Positions 33,210 to 46,289 of a stretch of 64,000 bases of DNA are shown here, in pieces; the first letter of the stretch is position 1; each line of letters begins with the position of its first letter. A program made the position numbers and the translations under genes. Below the pieces are notes generated by a model. That model saw nothing but the letters and a program-made list of their open reading frames with translations, did no database searches and was not told the DNA's origin. The DNA is from Tetracentron sinense (Eukaryota > Streptophyta > Magnoliopsida > Trochodendrales > Trochodendraceae), in the NCBI GenBank assembly GCA_015143295.1, contig CM026557.1, forward strand, positions 27,933,760 to 27,997,759, given 5' to 3'.

Positions 33210-33858
33210 TGAGTTCATTTATGAACAAATAATAACTCTTGATCACAGCAACAACTCCTATTGATCCCTCATTCATTGCTATTGATTCTCACTCACTCTC
33301 ACACTTAGAAAATCCCCAAAAATATCTCTTGAGCTCATTCAATTCTCATTTCCTTTGAGAGACTTTATTAGAGTTTGTATTTCACTCTTATCCAGCTCAT
33401 TTAAGGAGCTTTCAATTCGGATCTTCTATCCGAAACTTATTTATTGAGATTAGTCAAGAATCCAGGATTCTTGCACTGAAGCTGTTGCTTCAGTTATATC
33501 AAGAGAGGGTTGTACTCTTGAGAGGTTTCAGCTCGGCCTAAAAGAGAGCTTGTAAGGTACTATCTCGACCTGTAAGAGAGATTGGAAGGGTTTGGACTCC
33601 ACCTGTGAAGGAGGCAGTACGATTAAGAAATCGTGGTGAATCCTCTAGCTGGAAGCTGAAGCGAGGAGTAGGCTGGTTTGCTAAACCTCGTAAACAAATC
33701 TTGAGTTTGCACTCTCCTTATCTCTTCTCTCATTCTTTTAATATTCTATTGTCTTAAATTATTGTATATTTTATTCCGCCTTTTGAACTTGTAGTTTGAA
33801 TTTTTTAATCTGCCATAGACCCTATTCACCCCCCTTTAGGGTCATTTCCTGGCCAACA

Positions 33859-35470
33859 ATGTGATCAGAACCTCCAAGATGCAATTGGAGCCCTCACTCC
33901 CATTAGCGTCTCGCTTGGGCCCAGTACTACAAATTGGGATCTTTCCTAGATCTGTCCATGGTTAAACCAGACACGCACCCCATAAACGCTGTAATGCAGT
34001 GTTGGAACCCCTCGTACATGGTCTTTCGTTTCGGTAAGAACGAACTTTGTCCAACTTTGGAGGAATTCAGCGCATTCTGAGGTTAAACATGGACAGCGAA
34101 GCCATAGTACCGCACTACAAGACAAATTATCAGGCAGAACTCTCAAGGTTTTTGCATCTCAAGCCTACCTGCTTGCAGCCCGATCCTAATGGCACTCTTG
34201 ACCAGCTACCTGTAAAATTCCTGGAAGGATTGTACCGCCCCAAGTGGAACTCTGACCCCATCACAGCGGAACTTCTCGACCTCAATGCCTTTACACTGAT
34301 AACCATATCTCAGCTGGTGTTCCTGAGGTGCCACACCCTTGTTGAGTCAGTATTGGTGGGGATTATCGAGGACATCTGAAACTCTGGAACCATCATACCC
34401 ATCATTCTTGCAGAGCTTCTTAGGACTCTCACCCAGGCAGTAGACCATAGAAAGGACATCTTTAACGCCAATACGCCTCTCTTGCACTTATGGTTGGTAG
34501 GACACCAGCCTACGATCATATCAGTACCGACTGACCTCTGCGAAGCGTTTAGTCTACCCCAGAAGATTTCTTAGAATCAGGGCCCGATAGCGACCACAGA
34601 TGTCAGAGAGCTCTACCAGCTTCGCCAAGCCCTGTCAGAGGAGGAGGTTATATGGAAATGTGAGTGGCTAGTCACGAGTAGGCTACCTCACCTCGTCATA
34701 ACAGGAAGACGATGCATGATCCTTACCGGCCTAACTGGCTCTGCAGCCTATGTACCACTCCGAGTCATTTGCCAGTTTGGACTCCCTTAGCGCATCCCAG
34801 TGATAGACTGACAGGGAAATGATTGGATCACCTTCTCAGTACACTCCGACAGTCTCACTCGTCGCTTACAGTCAGATTAGCAAAGCTTAGGACGAGATCA
34901 GTGGCTAGACTTTGTGGTTACATCAGGACCACCTACAGATGCAACATACCGGCTTTAAGTGGAAAACCCTGACATTCCACCCGACATACCTGTACCAAGG
35001 GAACTGCCCACACCTATTTCAGCTCCAGCCTGAGGAACCATACCTCTAGCTGAGATGGTAGTTTGGTGGAGAGATATCTTCCTGGAGAGTCAGCTACAGA
35101 TCCAGTTAAAAGGAAAGAGGCTACGGAAGGCCCAACAAGCTTTCAGGCTACAGGAAGTAGAGCGGGACCGCGAGCTTCAGGCCATCAGGAGTAGATCGAG
35201 CAGCTTGAGCAGACAGTCTGGTCTTGTCAAAAAAATGGAAAGGTGACGCCAAGGAAGCAGCCGTCATCAGGGCCCAACTACACTTCCACTAGGAGCAGCT
35301 TGACACTGCAAAGGCTGAGATGACCGCCTGTATCCAAAAATTTGGATAATTAATGTACAATGCTACCGAGACCATTGAAAACATGGAGATTGAGGTCACA
35401 TCCCTCCAATAACAGATTATGGACCTAAACAGAGTGCCCCGGCCACTTGACTTCGGAATCCCTTATGAAC
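33859..35470 (+). pseudogene. Tat-E upstream ORF1 region, broken
   Basis: Coding-type remains upstream of gag. Near 34025 one frame reads VFRFGKNELCPTLEEFSA, the signature of the ORF1 protein found ahead of gag in Ogre/Tat elements (the DUF7745-like domain, function unknown). Further pieces of the same domain run to about 34900. A charged coiled-coil stretch (around 35055-35420, rich in R, Q, E and L) follows. Many breaks. Domain naming is from memory of the family, not a search. Confidence 0.65.
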
Positions 35471-35737
35471 CTGCCTAGGATCGAGTCTTTTATCTTTTTG
35501 AGTTGCATAGTCCTGTACTACACTGTCATGCATCAATGAAAAATCCTTTTCTAGCATCTTCTTTCTATCGTCATGCATATTCCTGTTTAGCCGTTGCATC
35601 GTTTTCAGTTTGCATGATTGGATTCTCGTAGAAGCAGTCCTGACAGAGGTGCCAGTCACGGAGATAGTACCGTACACAGCCCCATCTGAAAGCAGTTCAG
35701 AATCGATGGTAGAACCATCAGACCATCAGCAGAAGAC

Positions 35738-37090
35738 ATGAATTGTTGCAGTCTCATGAACGGGGACATCATGGCTATACAGGCCAAACTTGACAATGTT
35801 TTGGAATTCCTGAAGATTCTCATTGGTGCCCGAACCGAAGAACCTTCCATCCGAATCCCTACCGGAGAAACTTCTGACCAGTCTCATCCAGAGCTACATC
35901 AGCCTATCCCTATCATCATTCAAAACCCTATGCCCGTAACAGGTGGAGAAGAAGAATATGATCAGTACGATGAGCAGCCCAAGACCTTGCACGTCAATCA
36001 AGATCGACCGTCATTCTCAGAACCTACTCCGTCCCTTAGGGACTAGCACGAAGAAATTAAGCAGATGAAGGAGGAGATGAGATGGATGAAGGGGGCATCT
36101 GCTAGCCCATGTCTCTCATTGGAAGACCTGACTTTCTCTTCTGGGGATGCATTACCCCCAGGGTTTAAGGTACCAGACTTTAACAAATACGACGACTCAG
36201 GCTGCTCGAAGCAACACTTATAGTTATATCTGGGGGACAAGCTCCACCATAACGAGAACCAGCCTTTGCTCATACAGTACTTTAAAAAAGGTTTGAAGGG
36301 GATAGCCCTCACATGGTGGATGTCGGTCGACAAATAGTGAATCAAGACTTGACAGGACGCTATGGACAGTTTTGTAGAGCAGTACTCCTTCAACCAAGAA
36401 CTTCGGCCTTAACGAAGCCAGTTAGAACAAATGTACTAGCGCAACAACAAATCCTTCCTGGAGTACGTCACCCGCTGGAGGGAAATGATTGTAAAAGTCT
36501 TTACCCCGATCCCTAAGGAGGAGCTGGCCAACATATTCTTGGGCACCCTAAAGCAGCCCTACTCAACCTTAATGGTAACCCATCTAGTAGTAGACTTTGG
36601 TACAATCGTCAAAAGCGGTGCCTGCATCGAGACAGCCATTCGGAGTGGTGTCATTTATTCCAGCTTAGGATTTGCTCCCCCTAGAACAGCAGTACCAGCA
36701 ACTAGAAACAGTGGTCCCAGGGACCAGAGAAGAAAAGAAGATGTTCAGATGGTATCTTCTACATCTCCAATCAGATTGCCAGTGCCCGCCGCTCAGACTT
36801 AGCAAGCAGCCAAAAACACCCGACCAGAAAGGCAAACCTAGGGGTAGAACCGTCCTCCTCGAAACTTTACCCCTCTCCCATATTCTCTTAACCAGTTATT
36901 GGACTTTTTAACCAAGTAGATTCTTCTCACCTTGAGAGGCCCTACCCCTCTTTTACCTCCAGACAAACGAAGAAAAAACTACCAAGCCGATCAACACTGT
37001 GCCTTTCATCGAGGCCCAGGCCATGCAATCGACCATTGAATCGGTCTGAAGTGCGCTATCCAAGATCTCTTGGATAAAGGTAAGGTCGAG
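35738..37090 (+). pseudogene. Tat-E gag region, broken
   Basis: The N-terminal part has an EEYDQYDEQPK-type acidic linker. The core near 36150-36660 has the Tat-type entry LPPGFKVPDFNKYD and later VKVFTPIPKEELANIFLGTL. Near 36985-37085 lies a C-x-F-H...G-H knuckle-like motif followed by CAIQDLLDKGKV, typical of this lineage. Many breaks. Confidence 0.8.
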
Positions 37091-37679
37091 TTAGCTCCCA
37101 GCAATACCAGTATCGACCAGGTGCCACTGTCCCCACATAATAATCAAATTAACATTATTGAGTGGAAAAAGCTCGAGGTAGGGCAACCAAGAGCCTATGC
37201 ACCCGCAGTTGATGATGGCATTATTAGGCCTTCTTACCAACACCCAGTCATAATCCCTCTTCCTCAGTCAAATATACAGACCATTCAGTCTCCAGTATAG
37301 ATCCATGTCCTTGAATAGATAATCTACACCATTCCTTGCCTTGCAAACTGGCCCATGGCCCCCGCTCAAGCCTCCACTTCTACAGGCCCTGTCCGGATCC
37401 CTTACATCCCTTCTCCGCCTTTTTACCTCAACCGAGTACCCGCTCCTCACTCCCTCATCCTAGAAAGCAAGAGCATTGCCAACCTTACCCGATTTGGCCG
37501 GGTATACCAATCTCCCACAGTTGAGCCGACAAAGGCAAAGGGAACAGAAAAAGCAAGGGAGTCAAACCCAGAGAATGAGGTGGGAAATTCAATAGTCCTA
37601 TTGAAAATCCTGAAAAAAGCAGAGGAATTCAATATCACTTAGCAGTTGAGCAAAGTGACCGTGCAAATATTTATCTTGG

Positions 37680-38190
37680 GTTTTCTTTTAACTTCTGAGA
37701 GTATCATTGGAATCAGCTGCTCCGAGTATTCAACAATGCTCACGTAACACCAGACATTATGCCCTGTCTCGAGAAACTGGGGCATATGGTTGGGCAAGTA
37801 CTCGAATCCAGAATCATCTCCTTCACAGAGGGAGATATACCGGACAGCGAAAGAAATTATATCTGGGCTCTCTACATTATAGTTCACTGCATGGACCAAA
37901 CTCTTTCATCAATGATCATTGACAATGGCTTTGGCCTTAATGTCTGCACTCTCTACACACTGCAAAGCCTATCAAGTGAAGAAGAGACTAATGACCATCA
38001 GGGCATTTGACAACTCTACCAGGCAGAACCTGGGTGACATTGACTTAACCATCAGGGTCAAACTAGCTCAGTTTACTACAAACATCCAGGTCATGAATGT
38101 ATCAGCTACAGTTACCTTGCTCTTGGGAAGGCCGTGGATCTACACGGTCGAAGCCATTCCTTCCTCTCTCCATTAGAGAATCAAATTTAT
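37680..38190 (+). pseudogene. Tat-E protease region
   Basis: LLRVFNNAHVTPDIM (about 37710), IISFTEGDIPDSERN, then the aspartic protease loop DNGFGLNVCTLYTL (about 37920) and the flap/C-terminal signature LLGRPWIYTVEAIPSSLH (about 38120). This DNG form is diagnostic for Tat elements. Broken. Confidence 0.85.
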
Positions 38191-39315
38191 CCAGGACGAC
38201 CACTTGGTTATAATCCCATATGAGGAATTGGCTAGTTCCTTCGGGGACATCCAAGAACTGGGGCAAGGTACAACCTTCATGACTTACCAGTTCGAGCAGG
38301 TCAGTTCCATCGCTCAGGCAGAAGAGCAAAGCAAACAAACAACCCCGCCATTTGTCAAGATGATGGCCAGGATGAATTACAAACTGAGGGCAGGCTTAAG
38401 AATCAGATATCAAGGGATGAAGAAAAGATATACCCCTCCTTGATACACTCCATTCAGATTGGGATGTAAGCCCAGGTTTGAGGATTATCTCTCCAAACTC
38501 ACCAAGAAGAGCAGCCGGTTGGTGAAAACTGAACCCGGACCCCACATATCTGAACCTTTCTGGTAGGGACATTCAAACCTTACCCAGATACACCCCTTGC
38601 ACCCATCTCAAACCCTCAGCCCAGTTCTGAATCTTCAGGGATTCTAGATCTAGAATTACTCAATATGGCCCAACTATTCGACGAGCTGACTGCTAAAGAT
38701 GCCGCAGAAACGGAAGATCCAGTGGGAGAGTAGGTCTGCACTATCTCCAACAGCGCCGAAGCATCCTCCAATTGCCGACCACTAATCTGTTGGTGGACCG
38801 AGGCTCTCACTATCGAGGCCATTCAGGGCCGGGGTAAGTAACCAGTTGCAGTGCGGTTGGTTTGATCAAGTAGTGACCGAAGCACCATCCTTCTCCCTTT
38901 CTATCTCTCTTTTGCTCTTATTGCAAAAATCTAAATGTCAGGGCACTGTCGACCTCTTTTTGTTTGAGTCATTTTGTAAACAGTCATCTATTTTATCAAT
39001 TAAAATCGAATGTTTTGACTCAAAATCATGCTTTTAATAACAAATATTTCATATCTATTGATGACGAAATCACACGGACTCTTCCCCTGGAATGCCTAGT
39101 GTCCTGAAGCCAACAAAAACAAAAAACATAAGCATGCTAAACTAAGATTAATGATTTTCCAGGAAATCGCATGCACTAAGGCTGCCCCCGAAACCCTCCT
39201 TGAACTTTCAAAAGTGGAGTATGACTCGGAACAGGAAGAGGAACCGTCTCAAGAGATTCTGGACCTCCTAAAGCACAGCGAAGGGCTACTATAGTCGAAC
39301 ATTAAGGACACCGAG
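38191..39315 (+). pseudogene. Tat-E protease-RT linker, decayed
   Basis: Polyprotein linker remains (IIPYEELASSFGDIQEL-like start; later 'LEYDSEQEEEP'-like acidic segment near 39215). This is where Ogre-group elements may carry an intron, but no splice site is claimed here. It ends at the Gypsy-D insertion. Confidence 0.55.
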
Positions 39316-41480
39316 TGTCGCGACCCAAAACCCACCCTAGGAGTTAGAGTGAACTTTGGACGACTAATCATGACTTGCTTGACAACTAACCTGCAAAACC
39401 CACAGAGCATATACAATAGAGGATATAAACAGTGGAAACATACTCTAACATAGCACAGCGGAAGACTACCAAACCTCTATGTATATACATACACAAATCC
39501 AAGTTTATACAAAAAGTAATCCATACGAAAGAGTGGACATGCCCGCCAAAATACATAAATCTAACTCTCATCTCACCCACAGCTAATCCACTCAGAATCT
39601 AATCACCACCTACTGATAACCCTCTACGGGAGGTTCCTCCAAAGGCTCCTCGGCGTACTCCTCTTCCACCCATGGACCAGGAGCACAAACATCAAATGGG
39701 GCAGCAGCTCCCTCAGAACCTGCCGACAAAAGAAGTACGGCTGAGCATGGAATACTCAGCGGGTACTAAATACTAACCAACAATTATAGCGTAGAAATAG
39801 CAATACATAATCAGGAGCAATTCATATATGTCAAACGGAAACAATTCACATCATACAAGGAAGTAAAGCAGTTTATAATCATGCTTGTAATTCGTAGAAA
39901 ACCGATAAATCCTCTTGAAACATCGTGTGCTTGACTTGACTTGAAATATCTTTTTGTACTTGAAAGCTTGTCATGTCTATCTTGCTTGATTCTTGTATGT
40001 CGTGTCGTGTCATGCATGTCATGCGTGCTTGCTTGTGATCATGTAACTTGTGAGATATCCTTGTGAGGTGTCCTTGTGAGATGCCTTGAGAGGGAAGGGA
40101 GACCCTTCTTTATGCAATGCACTTGCGAGGGAAGGGAGACCCTTCTTTATGATATGTATGTACTTGCGAGGGAAGGGAGACCCTTCTTCATGATATGCAC
40201 TTGTGAGTGAGGGGAGACCCCTCGTGGAATGTTGGTTCTTGTCTTCTTGTGAAAAGCGAGGTAAAACATATCGTAGGATATGTCCCACCTCTAACCATGT
40301 TCTTGAAAACCTCGATAAATCATGCCATGCATGCCGTGCTCGTGGAAACCGTGTACATACTTGCATTCAAATTTAAAGATGACATTTGGGTAATTTCACA
40401 ACACATATAGCATCAAAGATTGAGTAATGTAGTATTCATAGCATTATGGGAAAACAGGAAACACACTATCATAGTCCCTAGCAATATTCATAATTTATTA
40501 GGCATGCATTTCCAGATTTTCAGCTCACTGTGTTCACCTTGGCATTTCATCAAACATGGTGTGTTCATTATGGATTTACCCTACAACATGCTTTTCTAGA
40601 TGGGTTTTACTCAAATCATACATGTACATTCATTATTGGAACAATGCCCTTCCCCATTTGTTCATCACACACAACCATTGGCATCCAATCGCCCATTCCA
40701 TCTCCATTCACCATTCACCATTCACCATTTACCATTTATCCATCTCATAGCACATGTGTAAATGACAGAAAATGAAGAGAAAAGAAGGGGAAAGAGGAAC
40801 TATAACTAGGAGGGTAGTAAGAAGCACCGACCTTGAAGAAATGAGGAAGAAACCCCTTTCCAAAACGACTATGTAGCTGCTGCCCTAGTTTGAGGAGATG
40901 CTCCTCACGAGTTTGTGCATTGATCTTGAAGAAAAACGGGCTGGAGGTTGATCTAGGGTTTCAAACCCTTTGATTTCTCTCCCAAATGGAAACCCTAGGT
41001 TGGAGTCGCCTTCTCCTCTTTCTTCTATTCTCTCAAACTCTCTAAGTGTCGAATGATGCCCTAAAGGCTCAGATTAAACTCTTAAGGTAAGAGTGAACTG
41101 ACCAAAAGATCGAAATACCCTTATTGGGATTTCTGTGAATAGTGCTGTGAATAGTGCCAACTCGTTGTGCTGTACAAACGTGCCCGTGGTGAGTTGTACA
41201 ACGTGCCCGTGGTGAGTTGTACAACGTGCCCGTGGTGAGTTGTACAACGGATGCACACAGTATACGTTTTCCTACAGGTACAGACTGTTTTGGCCATATC
41301 TTTTGACTCGTTCGTCCGATTTTGACGATTCAACTTGCGTTGTGTTCGTACTTCGAAGAGGAACAATTCTGACATTTCAAAATTTCCAAATTCTTCCTCA
41401 TTTATTAATCATACCTCTTAAAAGGCAAGATGACAACGAAAGTGTCATGTATTAAGCATGGAAAAGTCTGGGGCTCTACA
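39316..41480 (-). repeat. Gypsy-D 3' LTR (left copy)
   Basis: 2165 bp. CTGAGCATGGAATACTCAG block at 39741-39759, purine-rich array at 40075-40226, CATTCAC microsatellite near 40705-40735, and a short GTGCCCGTGGTGAG array (23-bp unit, about 3-4 copies, 41180-41250). Confidence 0.97.
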
Positions 41481-41491
41481 TCCTCCCCCCC
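41481..41491 (-). other. Polypurine tract of Gypsy-D
   Basis: On the minus strand GGGGGGGAGGA directly before TGTAGAGCCCC of the 3' LTR. Confidence 0.85.
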
Positions 41492-41581
41492 TTACAAAAA
41501 TTTCGTCCTCGAAATTCAGACACTACTTGCATTACAAATCAAAAGGACATTACAAGTCATATACAGACTTCACACAGAAAT

Positions 41582-44500
41582 TCATTCAAGTAATTCTGGG
41601 TACTTTGCTTTGACTTCGGCTTCACGCTCCCATGTAGCTTCTTCCCGAGCATGGTGTTGCCATTGCACAAGAACCAAAGGGATTGTCTTGTTGCGAAGCA
41701 CCTGATCCCTTCGATCTAAAATCTGGACTGGCTTTTCAATCAAGGTGAGGTCCTCTCGAATCTCCAACTGTTCCAAGTCTATGACATGCGAAGGATCCGC
41801 AAGATACTTCCGAAGCATGGACACATGGAAGACGTTATGAATTGTAGCCATGTGAGGTGGAAGAGCTACTCGATAAGCAACTTCACCAACTCGTGTGATA
41901 ATCTCAAAAGGCCCAACATACCGAGGACTGAGCTTGCCTCGCTTCCCAAATCTCATGATCCCTTTGCTAGGAGATACTTTCACAAAAACTTGATCCCCTA
42001 CTTGAAATTCCAAGTCCCTACGGCGTGTGTCCGCATAACTTTTCTGGCGATCTTGAGGGGCTTTCAATCGATCCCGGATGATCTTAACTGTGTTTGCAGT
42101 TTGCTCAATCAACTCCGGACCAAGCACTTTCCTTTCGCCTACCTCATCCCAATAGAGAGGAGACCTACAACTTCGCCCATACAAGGCCTCAAATGGTGCC
42201 ATTTGAATACTTGCTTGATAGCTGTTATTATAGGCAAATTCAACCAATGGCAAGTGCTCTTCCCAACTACCTCTGAAATCCAACATACAAGCCCGAAGCA
42301 TGTCTTCAATGACTTGGTTCACTCTTTCGGTTTGTCCATCCGTCTGTGGATGAAAAGCGGTGCTGAAATCAAGTCGGGAACCCATAGCCTCCTGGAAACT
42401 TTTCCAAAATCTTGACGTGAATCTTGGATCCCGATCCGACACAATACTAACAGGCACTCCGTGCAATCTAACTACTTCCTTGATGTATAGTGCAGCCAAC
42501 TGACTTGAGTTGAAAGTAGTTCGGTAGGGTAAGAAATGAGCGGACTTTGTCAAACGATCCACTACTACCCATATCGCATCTGAGCCCCTTGCCGTCTTTG
42601 GCAAGCCAACTATGAAATCCATGGATATGTTCTCCCATTTCCACTCGGGAATCGGAAGGGAATGCAATAGACCGGCGGGTCGCCTGTGTTCTGCTTTCAC
42701 CTGTTGGCACACTAAGCACCGTGCCACATATTCCGCAACCTCCCTCTTCATATTCCGCCACCAAAAGTGACTCTTGAGGTTCCGGTACATCTTTGTACCC
42801 CCTGGGTGCACTGTGTATTTCGAACGGTGTGCTTCATCCAAAATTTCTCTTCGAAGATCTGCATTGGCTGGGACGCACAGTCTTCCCTTGAAGGTGATAG
42901 CACCCCGACTAGTGAGAGAGAAGTCCTCACTACCCTTAGCAACTTCCTTGTCCCGATAAGCCAACAATTCAGCATCCATGGCTTGATATTCTTGGATCAA
43001 ATCTATAATGTACGGCCGAACCGTAACATTTGCCAAGGTAGGACCACGGACAGAGTCATTCACACTGATGTCCAGATTTGCCAAATCTTCTAGTAGCTGC
43101 CATTCTTGAACCAACATATGTGCTAACAACCCTTGAGGTCTTCTACTCAAAGCATCTGCCACTACATTTGCTTTACCCGGGTGGTATTGAATGGTACAAT
43201 CATAGTCTTTCAAAAATTCCATCCAACGCCGTTGCCTTAGATTCAGCTCCTTTTGGGAAAAGAGATACTTGAGACTCTTGTGATCAGTGAACACATAGAA
43301 CTCCACCCCATAAAGGTAATGACGCCAAATCTTAAGTGCAAACACGACCGCCGCAAGCTCCAAGTCGTGCGTGGGATAATTCTTCTCATGCTCCTTCAAT
43401 TGCCTTGATGCATAGGCAATGACTTTCTTATGCTGCATGAGTACACACCCAAGTCCAACGTGTGAGGCATCACTATACACCTCATACCCATAAGGTCCAG
43501 ATGGCACAGTAAGGACAGGGGCTGTAGTAAGCCTCTTCTTCAGCTCCAAGAAACTGATCTCGCACTTATCACTCCATACAAACTTGGCGCTCTTCCTTGT
43601 CAGGTAAGTGAGTGGTGCTGCAAGGCTAGAGAAACCCTCTACGAATCTCCTATAGTAGCCTGCCAATCCAAGAAAGCTGCGTATCTCGGTAACACTCTTG
43701 GGCCTCGCCCAACTCATAACTGCTTCGATCTTCTTTAGATCTACCGATATACCTCCTGCAGAAACAACGTGGCCTAGGAATGCCACCTCTTCTAACCAAA
43801 ACTCACACTTGCTAAGTTTGGCGTATAGCTTGTGCTCTCTTAGCATTTCCAAGGCAAGGCATAGGTCGCGTGTGTGATCTTCCCGTGTCTGGGAATAGAC
43901 CAAGATGTCATCCACAAATACAATCACGCACCTATCAAGGTGTGGCCGGAACACCCGGTTCATCAAATCCATAAAGGCTGCCGGCGCGTTCGTGAGTCCA
44001 AAAGGCATTACCAAGAACTCGTAGTGCCCATATCGAGTCCTAAAAGCAGTTTTGGGAACATCTTCCGCCTTAATCTTCAACTGGTGATAACCCGATCGAA
44101 GATCTATCTTCGAGAAAAATCTCGCTCCCTTCAACTGATCGAACAAGTCATCAATCCTAGGCAAGGGATACCTATTCTTTATGGTGACTTTGTTCAATTG
44201 CCGGTAATCGACACACATCCGCATCGAGCCATCTTTTTTCTTAACAAACAACACCGGGGCACCCCACGGTGAGACACTTGGTCGAATGAAGCCAAGGCCT
44301 TGCAATTCTTCCAACTGAGTCTTCAACTCCTTGAGTTCAATAGGGGCCATCCTATATGGAGCTCTGAAAACAGGAGCTGTGCCTGGTGCAAGCTCGATCA
44401 TAAACTCAATCTCCCTATCTGGAGGCAATCCTGGCAACTCCTCTGGAAATACATCCAGGAACTCACTCACAACCGGAATAGTCGATGAGTCCTTTGCCTC

Positions 44501-44884
44501 GAGATTAGCTAAGCCCAACGCCGCAAAACTAGCAATAGATCTACTTCTCAACCCGCGAAAGTGGAATGGTTTTCCTTCTACTGGCTTGAAGAGTACCATT
44601 TTCTCAAAGCAAGCTACATGCCCATGATGTGCTGCTAACCAATCCATTCCCAATATAACATCAAAGTCTTGGAATCCAAGGACGATGAGATCAACCGCCA
44701 ATTCGTGGCTTCCAACTTGGACCACACTATTTCTATACACTTTATCTGCCAATACTGTTTTGCCGAGAGGAGTCGAAATGGCTAACTCCGGTTCTAGCTG
44801 ACTTGGCCCTGCAGAAAAACCTTCTGAAAAACTCGGCGAGACAAACGAATGAGTAGACCCGGTATCAATCAATACTCGAGCCAA
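41582..44884 (-). CDS. pol: Gypsy-D pol: PR-RT-RH-IN-chromodomain
   Basis: An 1100-codon open frame on the minus strand. Protease loop [12 protein letters not shown] at residues about 5-16. RT has [20 protein letters not shown] (about 235) and catalytic box [10 protein letters not shown] (about 340). RNase H has [16 protein letters not shown] (about 480) and [12 protein letters not shown] (about 555). Integrase zinc-finger motif ends [11 protein letters not shown] (about 725). Its core landmarks are [24 protein letters not shown] and [12 protein letters not shown] (about 760-890). The tail [20 protein letters not shown] is the Tekay chromodomain-type end, thought to steer integration to heterochromatin. 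All key catalytic landmarks I can read are present. The ATG given is the first in frame; the true polyprotein likely extends upstream toward gag. Confidence 0.95.
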   Translation of the reverse strand: MARVLIDTGSTHSFVSPSFSEGFSAGPSQLEPELAISTPLGKTVLADKVYRNSVVQVGSHELAVDLIVLGFQDFDVILGMDWLAAHHGHVACFEKMVLFKPVEGKPFHFRGLRSRSIASFAALGLANLEAKDSSTIPVVSEFLDVFPEELPGLPPDREIEFMIELAPGTAPVFRAPYRMAPIELKELKTQLEELQGLGFIRPSVSPWGAPVLFVKKKDGSMRMCVDYRQLNKVTIKNRYPLPRIDDLFDQLKGARFFSKIDLRSGYHQLKIKAEDVPKTAFRTRYGHYEFLVMPFGLTNAPAAFMDLMNRVFRPHLDRCVIVFVDDILVYSQTREDHTRDLCLALEMLREHKLYAKLSKCEFWLEEVAFLGHVVSAGGISVDLKKIEAVMSWARPKSVTEIRSFLGLAGYYRRFVEGFSSLAAPLTYLTRKSAKFVWSDKCEISFLELKKRLTTAPVLTVPSGPYGYEVYSDASHVGLGCVLMQHKKVIAYASRQLKEHEKNYPTHDLELAAVVFALKIWRHYLYGVEFYVFTDHKSLKYLFSQKELNLRQRRWMEFLKDYDCTIQYHPGKANVVADALSRRPQGLLAHMLVQEWQLLEDLANLDISVNDSVRGPTLANVTVRPYIIDLIQEYQAMDAELLAYRDKEVAKGSEDFSLTSRGAITFKGRLCVPANADLRREILDEAHRSKYTVHPGGTKMYRNLKSHFWWRNMKREVAEYVARCLVCQQVKAEHRRPAGLLHSLPIPEWKWENISMDFIVGLPKTARGSDAIWVVVDRLTKSAHFLPYRTTFNSSQLAALYIKEVVRLHGVPVSIVSDRDPRFTSRFWKSFQEAMGSRLDFSTAFHPQTDGQTERVNQVIEDMLRACMLDFRGSWEEHLPLVEFAYNNSYQASIQMAPFEALYGRSCRSPLYWDEVGERKVLGPELIEQTANTVKIIRDRLKAPQDRQKSYADTRRRDLEFQVGDQVFVKVSPSKGIMRFGKRGKLSPRYVGPFEIITRVGEVAYRVALPPHMATIHNVFHVSMLRKYLADPSHVIDLEQLEIREDLTLIEKPVQILDRRDQVLRNKTIPLVLVQWQHHAREEATWEREAEVKAKYPELLE

Positions 44885-44954
44885 ATACTCATTGACTAGT
44901 AGGGTTCCTGAAATTTTAACTAACTAAGTCAATCCATGCATCAACAGAGTATAC

Positions 44955-46289
44955 TCATAGGTATATATATATATCATACCAAGTATGTACACAAGGAATA
45001 AAACACAACATATCAATCACGAATAACGAAAATAATTCCAAACGCGTACCTTGCACCACATCATCAGATGCAAGTGCATCACCCTCTGTCAAAGCAAATA
45101 CACGCCCCTGGTTTACCTGACGAGACTGAGGTGTAGACCGGGTAGTCTGAGATGACGCCTGATATGATCCTGCTGGGCGTGCTGGTGGATTAATCCCCTG
45201 AGACTGGCCTGGTAAATGCCGACTGGGGCAATCCCTGATCATATGGCCCTGGCGACCACAATGAAAACATCCACCCGATGCCCTTCGGCAATCCCCTGCC
45301 GGGTGCCTTCGGCCGCATGAAGTGCAGACCTCGTGTGCATAAGTCGGAGGGGCCGGAAGTGGAGCATACCTCATCGTCTGAGGTGCAACAGGCCGTGGGG
45401 CTGGAAGAGCCTGCGGTCTCGGTGCCTGAGGCACATACTGCCGTGGAGCTGGAGGCGCATAAGAAGGCCTCATCGATGGTGCTGGCCACGCATACTGATA
45501 ACGAGTCCGCCTCTCTGGAGGTGCTGAACTACTAGCTTGGCCTCTCGCTAACTCCCTCTTCTTGGACACTGTCTCCGAATTGGCCTCGACCAATAAGGCC
45601 TTGTCTACTACCTCAGGGTAGGTAGTATGCCTGAAAACGGACACCTTCTCCATAATCACATCCTTGAGCCCTTGCTCAAATCTCCTCGCCTTCATTGCCT
45701 CAGTAGCAACCATATGAGGCGCAAATCTCGACAACTCCGAGAACTTGGCCTCGTATTGTGCCACCGACATCAAACCTTGCTCAAGGTTGATGAATTCTCT
45801 CTCTTTCTTTTCCCGTGCTCCAATCGGAAAATACTTTTTGTAAAAAGTATCCTTGAACTCCTCCCAAGTCCAAGGTAGACCCTGCATGGTCAAATCTCTC
45901 GTCCTCAGTGCGGACAACCACCAATGATGGGCTTCGCCTTCTAGCATGAAAGCTGCCCATGCTACTCTCTCCTCCTCTGAAGGTGAGAGGACCGTAAAGA
46001 TCTTCTCCATCTGGAGGATCCATGCCTCCGCGGTAAGAGGGTCCACACTCCCATGGAAGGATGGAGGCCTCAATCTCCTGAATGCCTCAACTCCAGCGGT
46101 ACGATGTACTGGAGCTACGGGCGGTGGAGTAGGTGCCGCCGATGATGGTATAGCCTGCCGAGCCGCCAGTATGGCGAGTGTCTCAGCAATAGAGCCTAAG
46201 ACTCGAGAGAGGTCCGGCTGCTCATCCTCATCCCGTGAAGAAGAGGAAGCTCTGGTATGTGGTCCACGACCCCGTGTGTTCCGTCTCAT
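44955..46289 (-). CDS. gag: Gypsy-D gag
   Basis: A 444-codon open frame on the minus strand. N-terminus MRRNTRGRGPHTRASSSS, then SIAETLAILAARQ. The retrotransposon gag core begins FRRLRPPSFHGSVDP (about 75-210, with WILQMEKIF and EFINLEQGLMSVAQYEAKF). A proline-rich linker follows, then CTSCGRRHPAGDC and CCHC knuckle CFHCGRQGHMIRDCP (about 335-375). Gag and pol are separate frames with a short gap; how the two are coupled is not settled here. The 46289 start opens the family-conserved N-terminus, also seen in Gypsy-C and Gypsy-H. Confidence 0.94.
   Translation of the reverse strand: MRRNTRGRGPHTRASSSSRDEDEQPDLSRVLGSIAETLAILAARQAIPSSAAPTPPPVAPVHRTAGVEAFRRLRPPSFHGSVDPLTAEAWILQMEKIFTVLSPSEEERVAWAAFMLEGEAHHWWLSALRTRDLTMQGLPWTWEEFKDTFYKKYFPIGAREKKEREFINLEQGLMSVAQYEAKFSELSRFAPHMVATEAMKARRFEQGLKDVIMEKVSVFRHTTYPEVVDKALLVEANSETVSKKRELARGQASSSAPPERRTRYQYAWPAPSMRPSYAPPAPRQYVPQAPRPQALPAPRPVAPQTMRYAPLPAPPTYAHEVCTSCGRRHPAGDCRRASGGCFHCGRQGHMIRDCPSRHLPGQSQGINPPARPAGSYQASSQTTRSTPQSRQVNQGRVFALTEGDALASDDVVQGTRLELFSLFVIDMLCFIPCVHTWYDIYIYL

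Larger units (their letters stand above)
1..33858 (+). mobile_element. Copia-A: SIRE-type Ty1/Copia element, broken, host of three insertions
   Basis: Part order on the + strand is partial 5' LTR (1-692), tRNA-Met priming site (695), gag, protease, integrase, RT, RNase H, an extra ORF after pol, polypurine tract and 3' LTR (32408-33858). Protease before integrase before RT is the Ty1/Copia order. The extra ORF and tRNA-Met site fit the SIRE/Maximus lineage. Copia-B, a solo LTR and Gypsy-C lie inside it, each bounded by an exact 5-bp duplication. By eye the two LTRs differ at about 5-6% of shared sites, roughly 2 My at an assumed 1.3e-8 per site per year. The coding part is broken in about ten or more places besides the insertions. 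The 3' flank continues a Tat-type element, so Copia-A itself landed in Tat-E. Its left target duplication is off-window. Confidence 0.92.
32408..33858 (+). repeat. Copia-A 3' LTR
   Basis: 1451 bp, TGTTAGCCTC to GGCCAACA. The part overlapping the window's 5' LTR is about 94-95% identical by eye. It carries the TTCGGCGACGAA motif array (32896-33110) and TATA box (33203-33209). Tat-E sequence begins immediately after it. Confidence 0.95.

Noticed and set aside
33859-39315. Endogenous pararetrovirus
   Set aside because: No movement protein or coat/zinc-finger order of caulimovirids; integrase is present in the later piece, and the protease and RNase H forms are Tat-type.
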